Source: Bacteroidales bacterium (GTDB lineage: Bacteria > Bacteroidota > Bacteroidia > Bacteroidales > Lentimicrobiaceae). From it: a stretch of DNA of 64,000 nt. The notes under the pieces were generated by a model. That model did not search any database. It saw only the letters and a list, made by a program, of their open reading frames with translations, and was not told where the DNA came from. Every line of letters begins with the position of its first letter. Positions within the stretch are counted from its first letter, which is position 1. Both the position numbers and the translations under genes were made by a program. The stretch spans positions 124,001 to 188,000 of the forward strand of contig JADJEQ010000012.1 of the NCBI GenBank assembly GCA_016709025.1. Reading direction: 5' to 3'. Below are positions 46,804 to 58,261 of this stretch, piece after piece.

Positions 46804-49800
46804 TCAGGGCGTCACACTTCCCACATACCCCGCCGCATTGTTGTCCACAATGGTCATATCAGCGGTGTCAACAATTCCATCGCCGTTTGCATCGGAAACA
46901 ATGTAGCCCGACAGGAAGCCTGCCGAATCGTTGTCAACCGGAGTTATATCGCCGGTGTCCACAATGCCGTCCTGGTTTACGTCGCCGCTGAAAATCGCGT
47001 ACTCTCCGTCAATCATCAGCAACAGATTATCCCCGAATGCTTGTGAAGCAGAAGAAGTGAAGTCGTAAAAGATGTCATTTTCAGCAAACGAAACCGGGTT
47101 TGCAGTCGTAGTGGTGATACTGTTCCTGTGTTTTATGGTAATGTAGAAATCACCATTCAAACTTTCAGGAACCGGACTGATCGAGATATCGCCGCTGGTG
47201 CTGATATCCACATTGTTGAAAGAGTGTTCAACGACCTGGTAATTACCTCCATTGTGCAATTCAATGGTCACCTGGTCGGCTGTGTTTCCGGGGAACTGAT
47301 CCCCTGTTTCATTCTGGGCCTTGTGCAGCTCTCCGTTGCCTGTGTACAAGCCTTCAAGGTAAACTTTCAGATTCAACGTTTTACTTTGTGAATTGATTAC
47401 CGAGAAAGCCAGATCGCTGTGCTGTCCGGGCGCAGGATCGGGGAAGAAGATGGGTTGCCATCCTGTACCGGGGGCCCTGGTTTCAGATGCACAACTCACC
47501 GGGTTGATCCAACGGTTGGCCTCCTGCCACCTCCACACGGCTGGTGCCTGTGCACTGACTGAAATTGCACGGACACTCAACCAATATTTATGATCCTTTA
47601 TCTGTGCGAACGGCAAAGGCAGGACGAAACTGTATTTGTAAATGATACTTGACTCGCCATTCACATGACCGGTATTTACTTCAGAAATCGAATTGAATGG
47701 AACGGAATAACTGAGAATGGTTTCATCAGGTAAACAACCGCCATCGGAATAGACTTTCACCTCAAAGTGATCAATCCCATCGCCACGGTTCTCGCCAGTG
47801 GTATTCATTTCATAATTCCCCCACCAGTCAAACTGTGTAACAAGGCCGCCGTTACAAATCCAGTCGTCGGTCACTTCCGTGGAATTGTCTGAATGCAGTC
47901 CGGGTAGTTGCTCATCCGGTAACTGATGCCATTTGTGGCTTGATTTACTGATGTTTACCCGGTAGTCCTCTACTTCGCCATCGTACGCAGCACCTGAGAA
48001 GGGAAGAGCCGGCTGATGGCTGAAACGGAACCTCGCAAAGGCTGGCCCTGGCAGCGCGTTGCCCGGAACCATGAAAGTGAAGAAATTATTTCCGGCAACC
48101 GGGTTGATGTCAACATACACCTGTTCTCCGGCATCGGCCCATGAGCCATTTCCGTTGAAGTCGATCCACATATTGAACAAAGCATTGCCAACAGAAGCCA
48201 CGACTTTGATCTTGCATGGATTGCCCGGCGACAATGGCCAGAGGAAAGTAACGCCATCCTCATCGTTGAGGCTGTTCAGGTTGTCTCCGTTTGCTCCGGG
48301 TGAAGGCTGCCCGTCGGGTTCATTGTCGATGCTGGTTCCCAGATAGGTAAAGCCGTCGATGGTGTGTTGTGCTCCACCACTGGCCGAAAGGGTCGGATAG
48401 TCGTTCGGGTTTAATGGATTGTCAGGTGCATCACCAAAATCATAGATTTCCTGCGGGGATCCTTCGATAAAGACTGCATAATCCTCCACTTCTCCATCGT
48501 TCACCAGGCCGCTGAAAGTGATCGGGGCATTGCTGGTGCGGAATCTGAAACGGCTGTAGGATGGTCCCATGTTGGCATTTACCGGAACACTGAATGTCAG
48601 GGTGTTGGACCCTGCTGACAGTGGCTGGTTGATGAACATATGCTCACCCGCATCAGCCCAGTCGCCATCGGTGTTGAAATCCATCCAGGCATCGAGGAAG
48701 CCTGCAGTCGATGCAGTCGCGGTAATTGTTACCGTTTGTCCCTGGAGAACAAATGGAGGCATGGTAATACCGTCTTCGTCATCCACATTGGCTACATCAT
48801 CGCCCGTTGCCATAGCATTAGGCTGCCCGTCGGTTTCCGCATCAATCAATAACCCAAGGTGGGTGCCCGCAACAACATTGTGCCGGGCCCCGTTGTTGCT
48901 CAGCAACGTCGGGTAATCGGTCGCGATGGCCGGGTTGTCGGGTACATCGCCGAAATCGAGTTCATTGCCCTGCTGGCCGGTTAAAATCGTGATCAGGTAA
49001 TCTTCCACCTCCCCGTCAAACACCAGTCCGTCATAACTGATGGCAGCAGGCGTCGTTCTGAACCTGAACCTGGTGTAGGAAGCACCAACTGTGGCATTTA
49101 CCGGTACACTGAAGTTAAGGTTGTTTACTCCTGCAACAAGCGCCTGGCTGATGAATATATGTTCACCCGCATCGGCCCAATCGCCATCAACATTAAAATC
49201 TATCCAGGTGTCAAGGAAGCCGTTGACCGATGCAACCACCGATACCGGCACCGTTGAACCCTGGTTCACAGTGAGAGGTATCGTTACACCATCTTCATCG
49301 TCGCCAAGCGAAGGATACAAACAATCGGTATCATCGCAACGGGCACCAATGGAGGGCTGTCCGTCGGGCTCGGGATCAATCAAAGCCCCAAGACGGATAT
49401 TCGGCGAAATACTGTGCCTTGCACCATTGTTTGCAAGCAATGTCTGGTAATTCAATCCGGCATCGTGGAAATCGGGCGCATCGCCAAAGTCAAATTCACC
49501 ACTACCGATTTGTTCGACAAACACGGCATAATCCTCGACTTCTCCATCGGCGGCTAATCCGTCGTAACTGATAGGTGTATTGAAGGTGCTGTAACGGAAA
49601 CGGGCGAATGAGTTGCCAATCCCCACTGCAACCGGTACCGTGAAGGATAGGCTGTTCAAACCGGCAGTCACTGGCTGGTTGATGAAAATATGTTCACCCG
49701 CATCGGCCCAGTCGCCATCAACATTGTAATCAATCCATGCATCCAGAAATCCATTAGCGGATGCTGATACAGCAATAGTAACATTAGAACCCTGTAAAAC

Positions 49801-52800
49801 AACCGGAGGCATGGCGACACCGTCTTCATCGTCCAAATTGGCGAGGTCATCGCCGTCAGCCAGGACTGTTGGTAGGCCGTCAATTTCAGGGTCGATCAGT
49901 AATCCGAGGTAGACTGCCGGATTGATGGTATGTCGTGCCCCGTTGCTGAACAGCAGTGTGGGATAATCATTTGTATTGGCCGGATCATCCGGAGCATCAC
50001 CGAAATCAAGCTCACCGGTCGGAGGTACACCAATGTTAGTGGTGGCATAGTCTTCGACTTCGCCATCCGCAACCAGGCCATCGTAACTTATGGGTGCATT
50101 GGTGGTTCGGAAACGGTAACGGGTATATGATGCACCTGAAATTGCTGTAACCGGAACAATAAATGACAGGCTGTTTAACCCGGCCGTTAATGGCTGATTA
50201 ATAAAAATATGCTCACCCGCATCACCCCAGTCGCCATCCACATTGTAGTCAGTCCAGGCATCGAGAAAGCCGGCGACTGAGGCAACTACAGAAATGTTAA
50301 CCGTATTTCCCGCGTTGATAATCGGTGGCATGGTAACACCATCCTCATCGTCGCCCAAAGACGGGTATAGGCAATCGTTGTCATCGCATACTGCGCCGGG
50401 CGAAGGTTGTCCGTTGGGCTCTGCATCAACCTGGCTGCCTAAGTAAACCCCGGGAACGATGGAATGGCGCGCACCATTGCTGGCCAGTAAGACCGGGTAA
50501 TTGATTGCCTGGGGATCTTCGGGCGCATCGCCAAAGTCTAAACCATAGAAAACAGGACAATTTTTTACCTTCAGACAGAATACACCAGCTGTATCCACAC
50601 AATTAAAGTTATTGGAAACAACCACAGCTATCTGATAATTACCAGGTACATTCGAGGTGAAGGGCAGATTCTCCCCAAATCCGATGGGTGTACCCCAGTT
50701 ACTGGTTTCATACCAGGTAATGGATGGATAGGCGGTCGGATAAGTGTTGTAAGGAGCGACGGCATTCAGCGGAAGCGGAATGTACAGATTCAGGGTATCT
50801 GTATCGCAGATGGAATCACAGCCCAGCGGGAAGAGGCTCAGATCAGGTTTTGCAAAAATAAAGCCCGCATTCATGGTGGCATCGCATCCGGTAGATTTAT
50901 TGGTAACCGTGAGACTGTAAAATCCCGGGGATGATGCCGTGATTACCGGCGTTGTCTGACCGGTATTCCAGAGGTAATTGAACAAGGCCGGGTTTACCGG
51001 AGTTGGCGAAAGAACTACACTGCTGCCTTCGCAAACGTTGAGTGGAGGTACAGTAAAGGAGGGCGTTTCGTAAAACCAGACGCAAAGCGTGTCAGTAGCA
51101 GTACATCCGGTAATTGTATCGGTAACATTTACTATAAAATCAAACACGGCAGGTAAGGATCCCGGTAAAGTCAGGGTTACCCAGGGTGAATTGTCGGTTC
51201 CGGGACTGAAAAGCGCCCCCGGGGGATTGCTGCTCCAGCTGTAAATATAGGCCGAATCAAAAACAGTCGTCAGGTTAAAATAGGCAGTTCCGCCGGGTGA
51301 GGCGCAAACATAACCGTTGCCTTTTATTTTCGCCTTTGGCAGCTTACTCATATAAATATAAATGCTGTTGGTTTTGTCGGAACAGCCGAAGCCATTGGTA
51401 ACCGAAGCATAATACTCCCCATGCTGGGTTACGACATAGGTGGAAGCGTTGGCAGAAGGGATCGCATTGCCGTTTTTGTACCACTGATAATTCGTCATAC
51501 TTCCACAGGCCGTCAGGGTTACAGAACCGCCGGGGCAGAAAATAGTATCGGAAGCACTGATGGTGCATGATGGTATAGGATTAACCGTTATATAGTTTGT
51601 ATCTGTGGCTATGCAACCCATCTGATCGGTAATAACAAGGATAACGGTATCATTTGGCGGGCTGGCATTTGCATAAGCATGTTGTGTTGAAATCAGGAAG
51701 GAAGTTGCACCATCCCCGAAGCTCCAGGCATAATTAAACGCCGGGTTGATGGGATTGGCAAGAAAAGAGGCCGGTGTATTCTGACAAACAGGATTTGTAA
51801 AAAAGAAAGAAGCGTTTGGCAGCAAAATATTGACCACTTTCGAAATAGTACTTGTGCAACCTGTTGAAGAGGTAATGGTGAGTGTGATGGTGTATGATCC
51901 CGATGCACTGACTGTCAGGTAAGGGCTCGGAGCATTGGCATTCGGGAAAAAGTTACCGGTTCCCGGACCAGTGACAGACCATTGATATAATGTTATGGTA
52001 TTCGGCGGTGTAACCGTTGACTGGTCAACCAGAAATACCGTATCACAAACCGGGTATGTCCAGAAGTTGGCAACTACATCGCAGGTTCCGGGTCCTCCCG
52101 GAAGACAACTTTCAATTTTAACATTTACAATATTCGACCTGATTGAACATCCGTTCAGTGTTACAACAACATGGTACTGGTGAATACCCAGTGGAAGACT
52201 GGCGATGTTGATGTTGATGGAGTTGTTGGTTTGTCCGGGCAGCAGGGTGTTATTAAGATACCATTGAAACGAATACCCTGCCCCTGGTGGAGTTGAGAGG
52301 GTGAGGATTTGGTTGGTGCCCAGGCAGAATACCGGTAATACATTATAAGTTGCAAGAGCGACCGGCGGTGTGTTGATGGTAACAGCCAAGGTATAACTGC
52401 CTGAACAGTGCGAAACCATCAGGGCTGCAGTCGTTGGCGGGCCATGCCACTGTATGTTGACAGTGTTTGTTCCCTGTCCCGATTGAATGGTTCCCCGGTT
52501 TGACGGGAAAATTGACCATTGAAACCACCCGGAGGGGTGGGTCCGCTGGCGGTATATTGAACCACCGCATCCACACAAACTGTTGTTGTGCCAGTGATAA
52601 CAGGCGTAGGGTATGGATTGATATTCAACACCTGGGTAAGCGAAGGGCAGAAAACGCCAGGGCTGATTTCAACATTTTGATAAACGCTGAGCTGCCAGGG
52701 TCCCGGAAGGGTAAATTCTGCAACAATGGAATCGTTGTCAGCGCCCATTTGTGAAGGAATATTGCCAGTTCCCATTGAAATACCCCACATAAAATCACTG

Positions 52801-54542
52801 CCAGTGACATTGGATGAAATACTGTAAGTATGTTTGGTGCCGGGGCAAACAGTCGCCGTCCCCTGTATACTTCCGAGGATTGGTTTTGCAACGACTTTAA
52901 CCTTCAGGTAAGCTGTATCATTGCAAAAGACTGAAGGGATAGTTGAAACTGCAGTTATGATGTAGTTTCCGGGTGTCCACTGGATGCTTGCGGTTGGCGT
53001 ACCATTCCCGGCTACTACGATTGGACCGGCAGGTGAAACGGACCAATTGGCCGGCCCACTGCCGGTGTACTGTGTTATGCTTCCTTCGCATACGGTTTCA
53101 TCGCCTGTAATGGTAAAGATTGGCAGCACATTTACTGCAATTGAATCAACACCATTGCATCCGGCCAGTGGATTGTTGTATTCACATTTTACCCAGTAAA
53201 GGCCTGGATTGCTGAATGTAATACTGGCTGTAGTCACATTTCTGTCCTTTTTGTTAAAGGCATAAAATCCGGGTCCATTTACCGTCCAGTTGTAATAAGT
53301 CCCCGGCATCCAGGGCAGAGAGAAACTACCGGATGATCCCACGCATAAAGTTGACGGTCCATCAATCGGGAGGTTCGGGTATAATACAGGAACTTCCAGT
53401 GTAGTGGAGCCCTGACAGGATGATGACGGGCAGCTCTGGAGGCTGACGGTAGTCGGACCAATGTAGGTGGGGCTCCATTTGATTTTGATGCAACTGGTAT
53501 TGGCGCCCGAAATGATCGTACCTCCGGTAACTGTCCAGTTATAACTGCCACAAACCATGGGTGTACATACCGAAGTGGTATCTCCGGCACAGACGGTGCC
53601 AAAACAACAATCGTAAACAATTTCAGGGCCGGCTCCGGCTAAAACGAATACTGCCTTGGTTATGGTGTCGGTACAACCGCATGCAACAAATGTTTCGCCT
53701 CCCTGACCGGTACCAACAGGCTGACCTGCACCCATATCAGTAACTTTCAGAAGCACTGTATAGTTGCCGGGCAAAGCATAGGAATGAGCAGGAGGGTTGG
53801 CAAGCGTTGAGGTTGTTCCATCACCGAAATCCCAGAAGAATACACTTCCTCCGATGGAGGTATTGGTGAAATTAACAGGTGTATTCTGACATACAGTGTC
53901 CGGAGCAAGTGTGAAATCTGCTTTTGGCCCGTCGATCAGACACAATTGCCTGGTAATGGAATCAATGCATGAACCACCCATGCCCAGGTTGCTGATGACG
54001 ACTTTAATGATTCCGGTAGCGCCGGATCCCCAGACAATATTTACAGGATTTCCTGTAAAACTGGCCGGAGATCCCCCTGTAATTGTCCAGGTATAGGTAT
54101 AAGCCGGGTCATTGGGATATACGGTATAGTTGTGCGGCGTGTTTTTGCACGCTGCCGCGATATGACCCTGACCAGCCGGATCAGGCCTGGTGCTGCCGAC
54201 GCAGGCTCCTTCAGGCGGGCAAATTTCTACTGCATCTTTTAAAACAAAATCCGGACAACAACTCTGGGATTGGAAATACTGTTCTTTTTCTGTCCATGGT
54301 TCTGAAGAAGTTTCAATTCCGGCCATTTTATAAGCCAGGTCAACACTCTTCTGCCAATACTGAAATGTTTTTGATTGTTGAACATCTATCCGTGCGAAGT
54401 GCTCACCCTGGTTTTTGAACTTTTCAACTTTCTCATCGGCAGAATAAGTTCCGCGATTTTTATCAGAATTCCGCAGCCCGCTGCCGGAGACGTTGGCGAA
54501 TGCAATGCAAAGGCCGGACAATAACAGTAATTTTGCTCTCAT
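46804..54542 (-). pseudogene. Giant secreted PKD/GEVED protein with dockerin-like tail, one frameshift
   Basis: The first frame starts at 54542 (MRAKLLLLSGLCIAFANVSG) and the second ends at 46804. They overlap and join at 52521-52545, in a CCACCC...GGGGTGGG stretch, so a one-base error or mutation splits a protein of about 2,570 residues. Order: signal peptide; a Cys-rich start; many PKD or Ig-like domains (FFWDFGDGTTS, ITGDETVCEGSITQYTGSG, ADFTLAPDTVCQNTPVNFTN); five GEVED repeats (47950-50540, each with FGDAP, DDEDGV, GEHIFINQ and GEVEDY or variants); a lectin-like segment with WICNGGLVTQFDWWG; then the shared module and tail (DVNQDGIVDTGD, DANGDGIVDTAD, end GSVTP). If the frameshift is not real, this is an intact surface protein. 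Confidence 0.8.
47950..50540 (-). repeat. Five tandem GEVED-domain repeats (about 520 bp each)
   Basis: Starts of the FGDAP/FGDVP motif lie near 50537, 50015, 49499, 48963 and 48447. Units 1 and 3 share a CDD.DCLYPSLGDDEDGV segment; units 2 and 4 share GDD.AN.DDEDG; unit 5 is intermediate (GDNLNSLNDEDGV). Confidence 0.8.
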
Positions 54543-55114
54543 GTTGTACCAGGTTAGAAAATATGAACAGGTTGATATATTCAACTACTATAGATTAATG
54601 TCGATTGGTCAGGACTTCAGTTCTGTAAATATTAAGAAAGAATTTAACCTTCAACCTGGTTCGACGAAAAACAGCCAACCATCGTACAGGATGACAGTCA
54701 GCCTGAGCGAGTCGAAGATTTTATTTCCTGACCAAAAGACACTATATTTTTTAATTGTGAAAACCAATGTGCAAAGGAGATCCGGAAGAATCAGAGTAGC
54801 TGTTGTATATGTTTTTTTTAGTAGTCAACAGAAAGTAAGGTAATATGCTGTATGCCAGGCCCTTTTTGTATAGAGAAATACAATGTGATATATTGCAATA
54901 ACTAATGAGGAACAGGTAGTATTAATAAAAGTTTCTATATACAATGTTAAATATATGTTAAGACGGAATTGATACACATTAAGCGATTTATCGAACAACT
55001 CGGGGGTTTTCCAAATAAAATGAAAGACTATGGCAAACTCACTGACTCCCATAAGAATAATCAGCTCTATCTGAAAAACGTTTAAGGAGTAGTGTTAGGT
55101 TACAGCTTATAAAA
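54543..55114. other. Intergenic region
   Basis: No gene is seen. A diverged copy of the dispersed element (CCTGAGCGAGTCGAAG, 54702-54717) is present. It is the only copy in the right half of the window. The rest is AT-rich and unremarkable. Confidence 0.45.
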
Positions 55115-55145
55115 AACCTTCCGTCTAATTTAGACGGAAGGTTTG
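55115..55145 (-). terminator. Terminator after the gene ending at 55197
   Basis: A perfect 15-bp inverted repeat, AAACCTTCCGTCTAA / TTAGACGGAAGGTTT, has a single central base. It is homologous to the hairpins at 36020 and 46719. Confidence 0.8.
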
Positions 55146-55196
55146 ATCCTTCACACCGGAAGTCGTTTAAATTCCGGCTTTAAATTCCCGGAACAA

Positions 55197-57980
55197 TCAG
55201 GGTGTTGCACTCCCCACATATCCTGCCGCATTGTTGTCCACAATGGTCATATCGCCGGTGTCAACAATCCCGTCGCCGTTTACATCGGAATCCAGGTAGC
55301 CTGAAAGATAACCGGCTGAATCGTTGTCAACGGGGGTTATATCGGCGGTATCGACCACACCGTCCTGGTTTACGTCGCCACCATAGAATACAAACTTTCC
55401 GGATAGTAGTTTGAGGTTACTGCCAAATGCCTGGCTTATAGCTGTACTAAAGTCATAGCTGATAGCAGGCATGCCAAAATCCAACGGGGTCCCGCTCCAG
55501 GTTTCTATGCTGTTGCGGTGCTTAACTACCACATAGTAGTTTGCAGACAAAGGAGCTGGAACTTCAACAGGAGCTGTTCCATCCGTATTCATCTCCACCA
55601 TATACGGGCCGGCAACCAAGGCAAAGGGAGGGGCAAAATCATGTATTTCAACAGATATATGGTCGGCCACAGTTCCACTGAACTGGTCCCCTGTACTTCC
55701 CTGAGCTTTATTCATGGTTGTGCCATTGAACAGGTTTTCGAGAAAAACAGTAAGATAAAGAGTTTTAACATTGCCGGGTATTGCATCAATATTTCCAATG
55801 GAAAATGGTGAAAATGAAGTTACATTGGCACGGGTCATCTGGAAAGGATTGTTTCCGGAAAATGGCTGTATTGGTCCAAAATCCCAGTCATTATTTGCAT
55901 AATGCATAAGATATGCAGAGTTCCTGTTAAAACTGCCCAATTCATTGCTGGTATTCCACTGGAGGGTTATATCTGCGTCAGAACCACCCGGAGTCGTTTC
56001 TTCAATCAGCCACGTTTTATTTACGGCTTTTGAAGTGACCGGAATACCTGCATCTCCGCTACTGAGCAGTCCTTCCAGAACGCGAACCCTGAAATCGTCC
56101 GGCGTTCCATTGTTGATGATTGTAGCCGGGGTGTAGGACGAGGGTGAAGAGCCTACCGGGAATAAAACAGGCGAATTCCCCACATTATTCAGCTTCAGGC
56201 TACCAGTACCATTGGTTACAAAGTATCTCAGGCTATCATAACTGGTCAACAATCCGTTCACAGTAAGTCGTAATTTCCCAGGACAACCTTTCCATGGTTG
56301 CCAAAATCAAAGTTTGTAGTTGCAAAATAGTTCTGAAGCGTAAACGGATTATTATCCTGGTTAATAAATGCAACATTTCCAATGCTTGTATTACCTGCGC
56401 TGCCAATGAACCGGTCAACCGGTGAATATTCAGTATTGTAAAAATTAACATTATTGAAGGGCGAATTGATAAAACCTGTGCAGGAAGCTGAATCGATTGT
56501 TGTATTGTGATCAACGTAGTTTCCGGCAATGGCAATGTCGGCGCCGGGTTGAACAACAACACTTCCCCCGGTTTCTATCATCAGATCCGCGCCATCAACC
56601 AGGGCGTAGTTGCTTGCAGCATGCGGGGATAGAATCAATAGCCCCGATTTAACCCATAGTTTTCCGGTTACATGCAAGGCCCGTTATCAATGTAAACTTT
56701 CCGCAACCTGTTTTTTCAATGGTTAGTGTATCTGCCGGAAACCTGTTGGCCAGATGATATGTGAGTCGCCTGAGCCTGAAAATTTTAAACCGGAAGCTCA
56801 CCTGGTTGGACCATAGTTCCATCATTATAAGCACCATAATTGGATATTCCTCCAATTTGGAAAACGGTATCATTATTTATAAAAACATCTTTATCAAGAT
56901 CAGGGCTGGGAGCACCAATCATTTCAAGGTTTCCGGTTAATTGTAAAACACCCTGATTAGCTAGAAAAATCCCGCCATTTAGTAACCTAATATTCCCACT
57001 TACTTGAATTGAGAAGGAATTAATATTACTCATATTGGCAAAATTAATTATGAAATTTGGATCCATGCTATTGCAGTTAATGTTCCCGCTTATTAAAGAA
57101 GCTCCTGGTTTGTAAGGTATAAATAATGCTGTGCTCCTTGAGCTATGTTTAATGTAATATTATTCAATGTTACACTGTTAAGAGTGGAAAAGCTATTTAG
57201 GGAAAATGTCGGTCCATTAATAGCATTAAGATTAAAAGTGCAATTTGTAGCGATTGCAATACATTCTGGTCCAAAATACACACCGCCGGAATTAATAGTA
57301 CAGCCGACAAATTCATCAGTTTCATTCGGGAAATCATTGTTACTATTAGGGCTAAAGTGTGGAGTATTTATCGTGCAATTTGTGAAATATGTTCTTCCAC
57401 CAGTGAAAAAGCCGGACTGAAAATAAGTTGTTGTAATTGTGCTGTTTTCAGCATAAATCGAATTCATATTCAAAGGCTGGGAAGATCCTCCGGCAGCATA
57501 ACTGCCAGCGAATTCCCAACATGTTAATGTTGAGTTTTGAAGTTTTAATGCTTCTGCATATCCGGATATAGCTGTAGCAGTTCCACCTACTATAACCTGA
57601 GTATCGACAAAATTAATGTTACTATTTAAAATACGAAGTGAGTATAATGCACCAGCACCATAACCACAACTATTGATAACCTCTGAATAATCTGTATAGG
57701 GAAAATTCCCAATATTTATCTGGCTACCTGTCAGGGTAAGACTTCCAACATTATTAAATACAACAATTTCACCGCTTCTGGGAGCAGCATGGCCTGTTTG
57801 GTAAATTATTTCCCCATCTCCATTCATGTATTTACACGTAACGGAGTTCCAATTCATGGCATCATTCCATGATTGTCCATCCCCCTGTCCGGTCCAGGTG
57901 CGGGTTACCTGAGCCTGTATATTGATGGATTGTATGGAACAAAGGATGGCAATAGCGTTAATATATAGAGTTCTTCTCAT
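55197..57980 (-). pseudogene. Broken beta-helix-like secreted protein with dockerin-like tail
   Basis: It starts at 57980 with a signal peptide (MRRTLYINAIAILCSIQSIN) and VTRTWTGQGDGQSWNDAMNW, the same opening theme as the giant adhesins. It then runs through Asn/Thr-rich strands. Frame changes occur near 57115, 56790, 56680 and 56260, after which a long frame reaches the end at 55197. That last part contains a domain with FLLFPVG-like strands (SPVLFPVGSSPSSYTPATII) and the shared module (YYVVVKHRNSIETWSGTP, DVNQDGVVDTAD, DVNGDGIVDTGD, end GSATP). Joined length would be about 925 residues. About four frame breaks make it a probable pseudogene. Confidence 0.8.
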
Positions 57981-58204
57981 ACCAATAAGTTTTAATATCA
58001 GAACCTTTTTTAATAAACATATTGATTTACATTGTGGTACAAAAGGAAGCTGTTATTTTTTTGTTAATGTTAACTAACAACATTTGAAATACTTTAGATA
58101 GAACCACCCTGGTTTCAATAAATACTTTTGTTGGGTTATACTCCTTTTCAATTCGATCAATTTAGATAACGATACTTTTAAGCTAGTCTTTTTCTTGAAA
58201 ACGA

Positions 58205-58236
58205 AAAAAGGCCCCATATCAGGAGCCTCTCTTTTC
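58205..58236 (-). terminator. Probable terminator after the Asp-box protein gene
   Basis: Read on the minus strand, AGGCTCC, a 6-base loop and GGGGCCT are followed by a T run. The stem has a mismatch. The space up to 57981 shows no gene. Confidence 0.55.
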
Positions 58237-58261
58237 AAACCATATGTAATTCAGCTTAATT

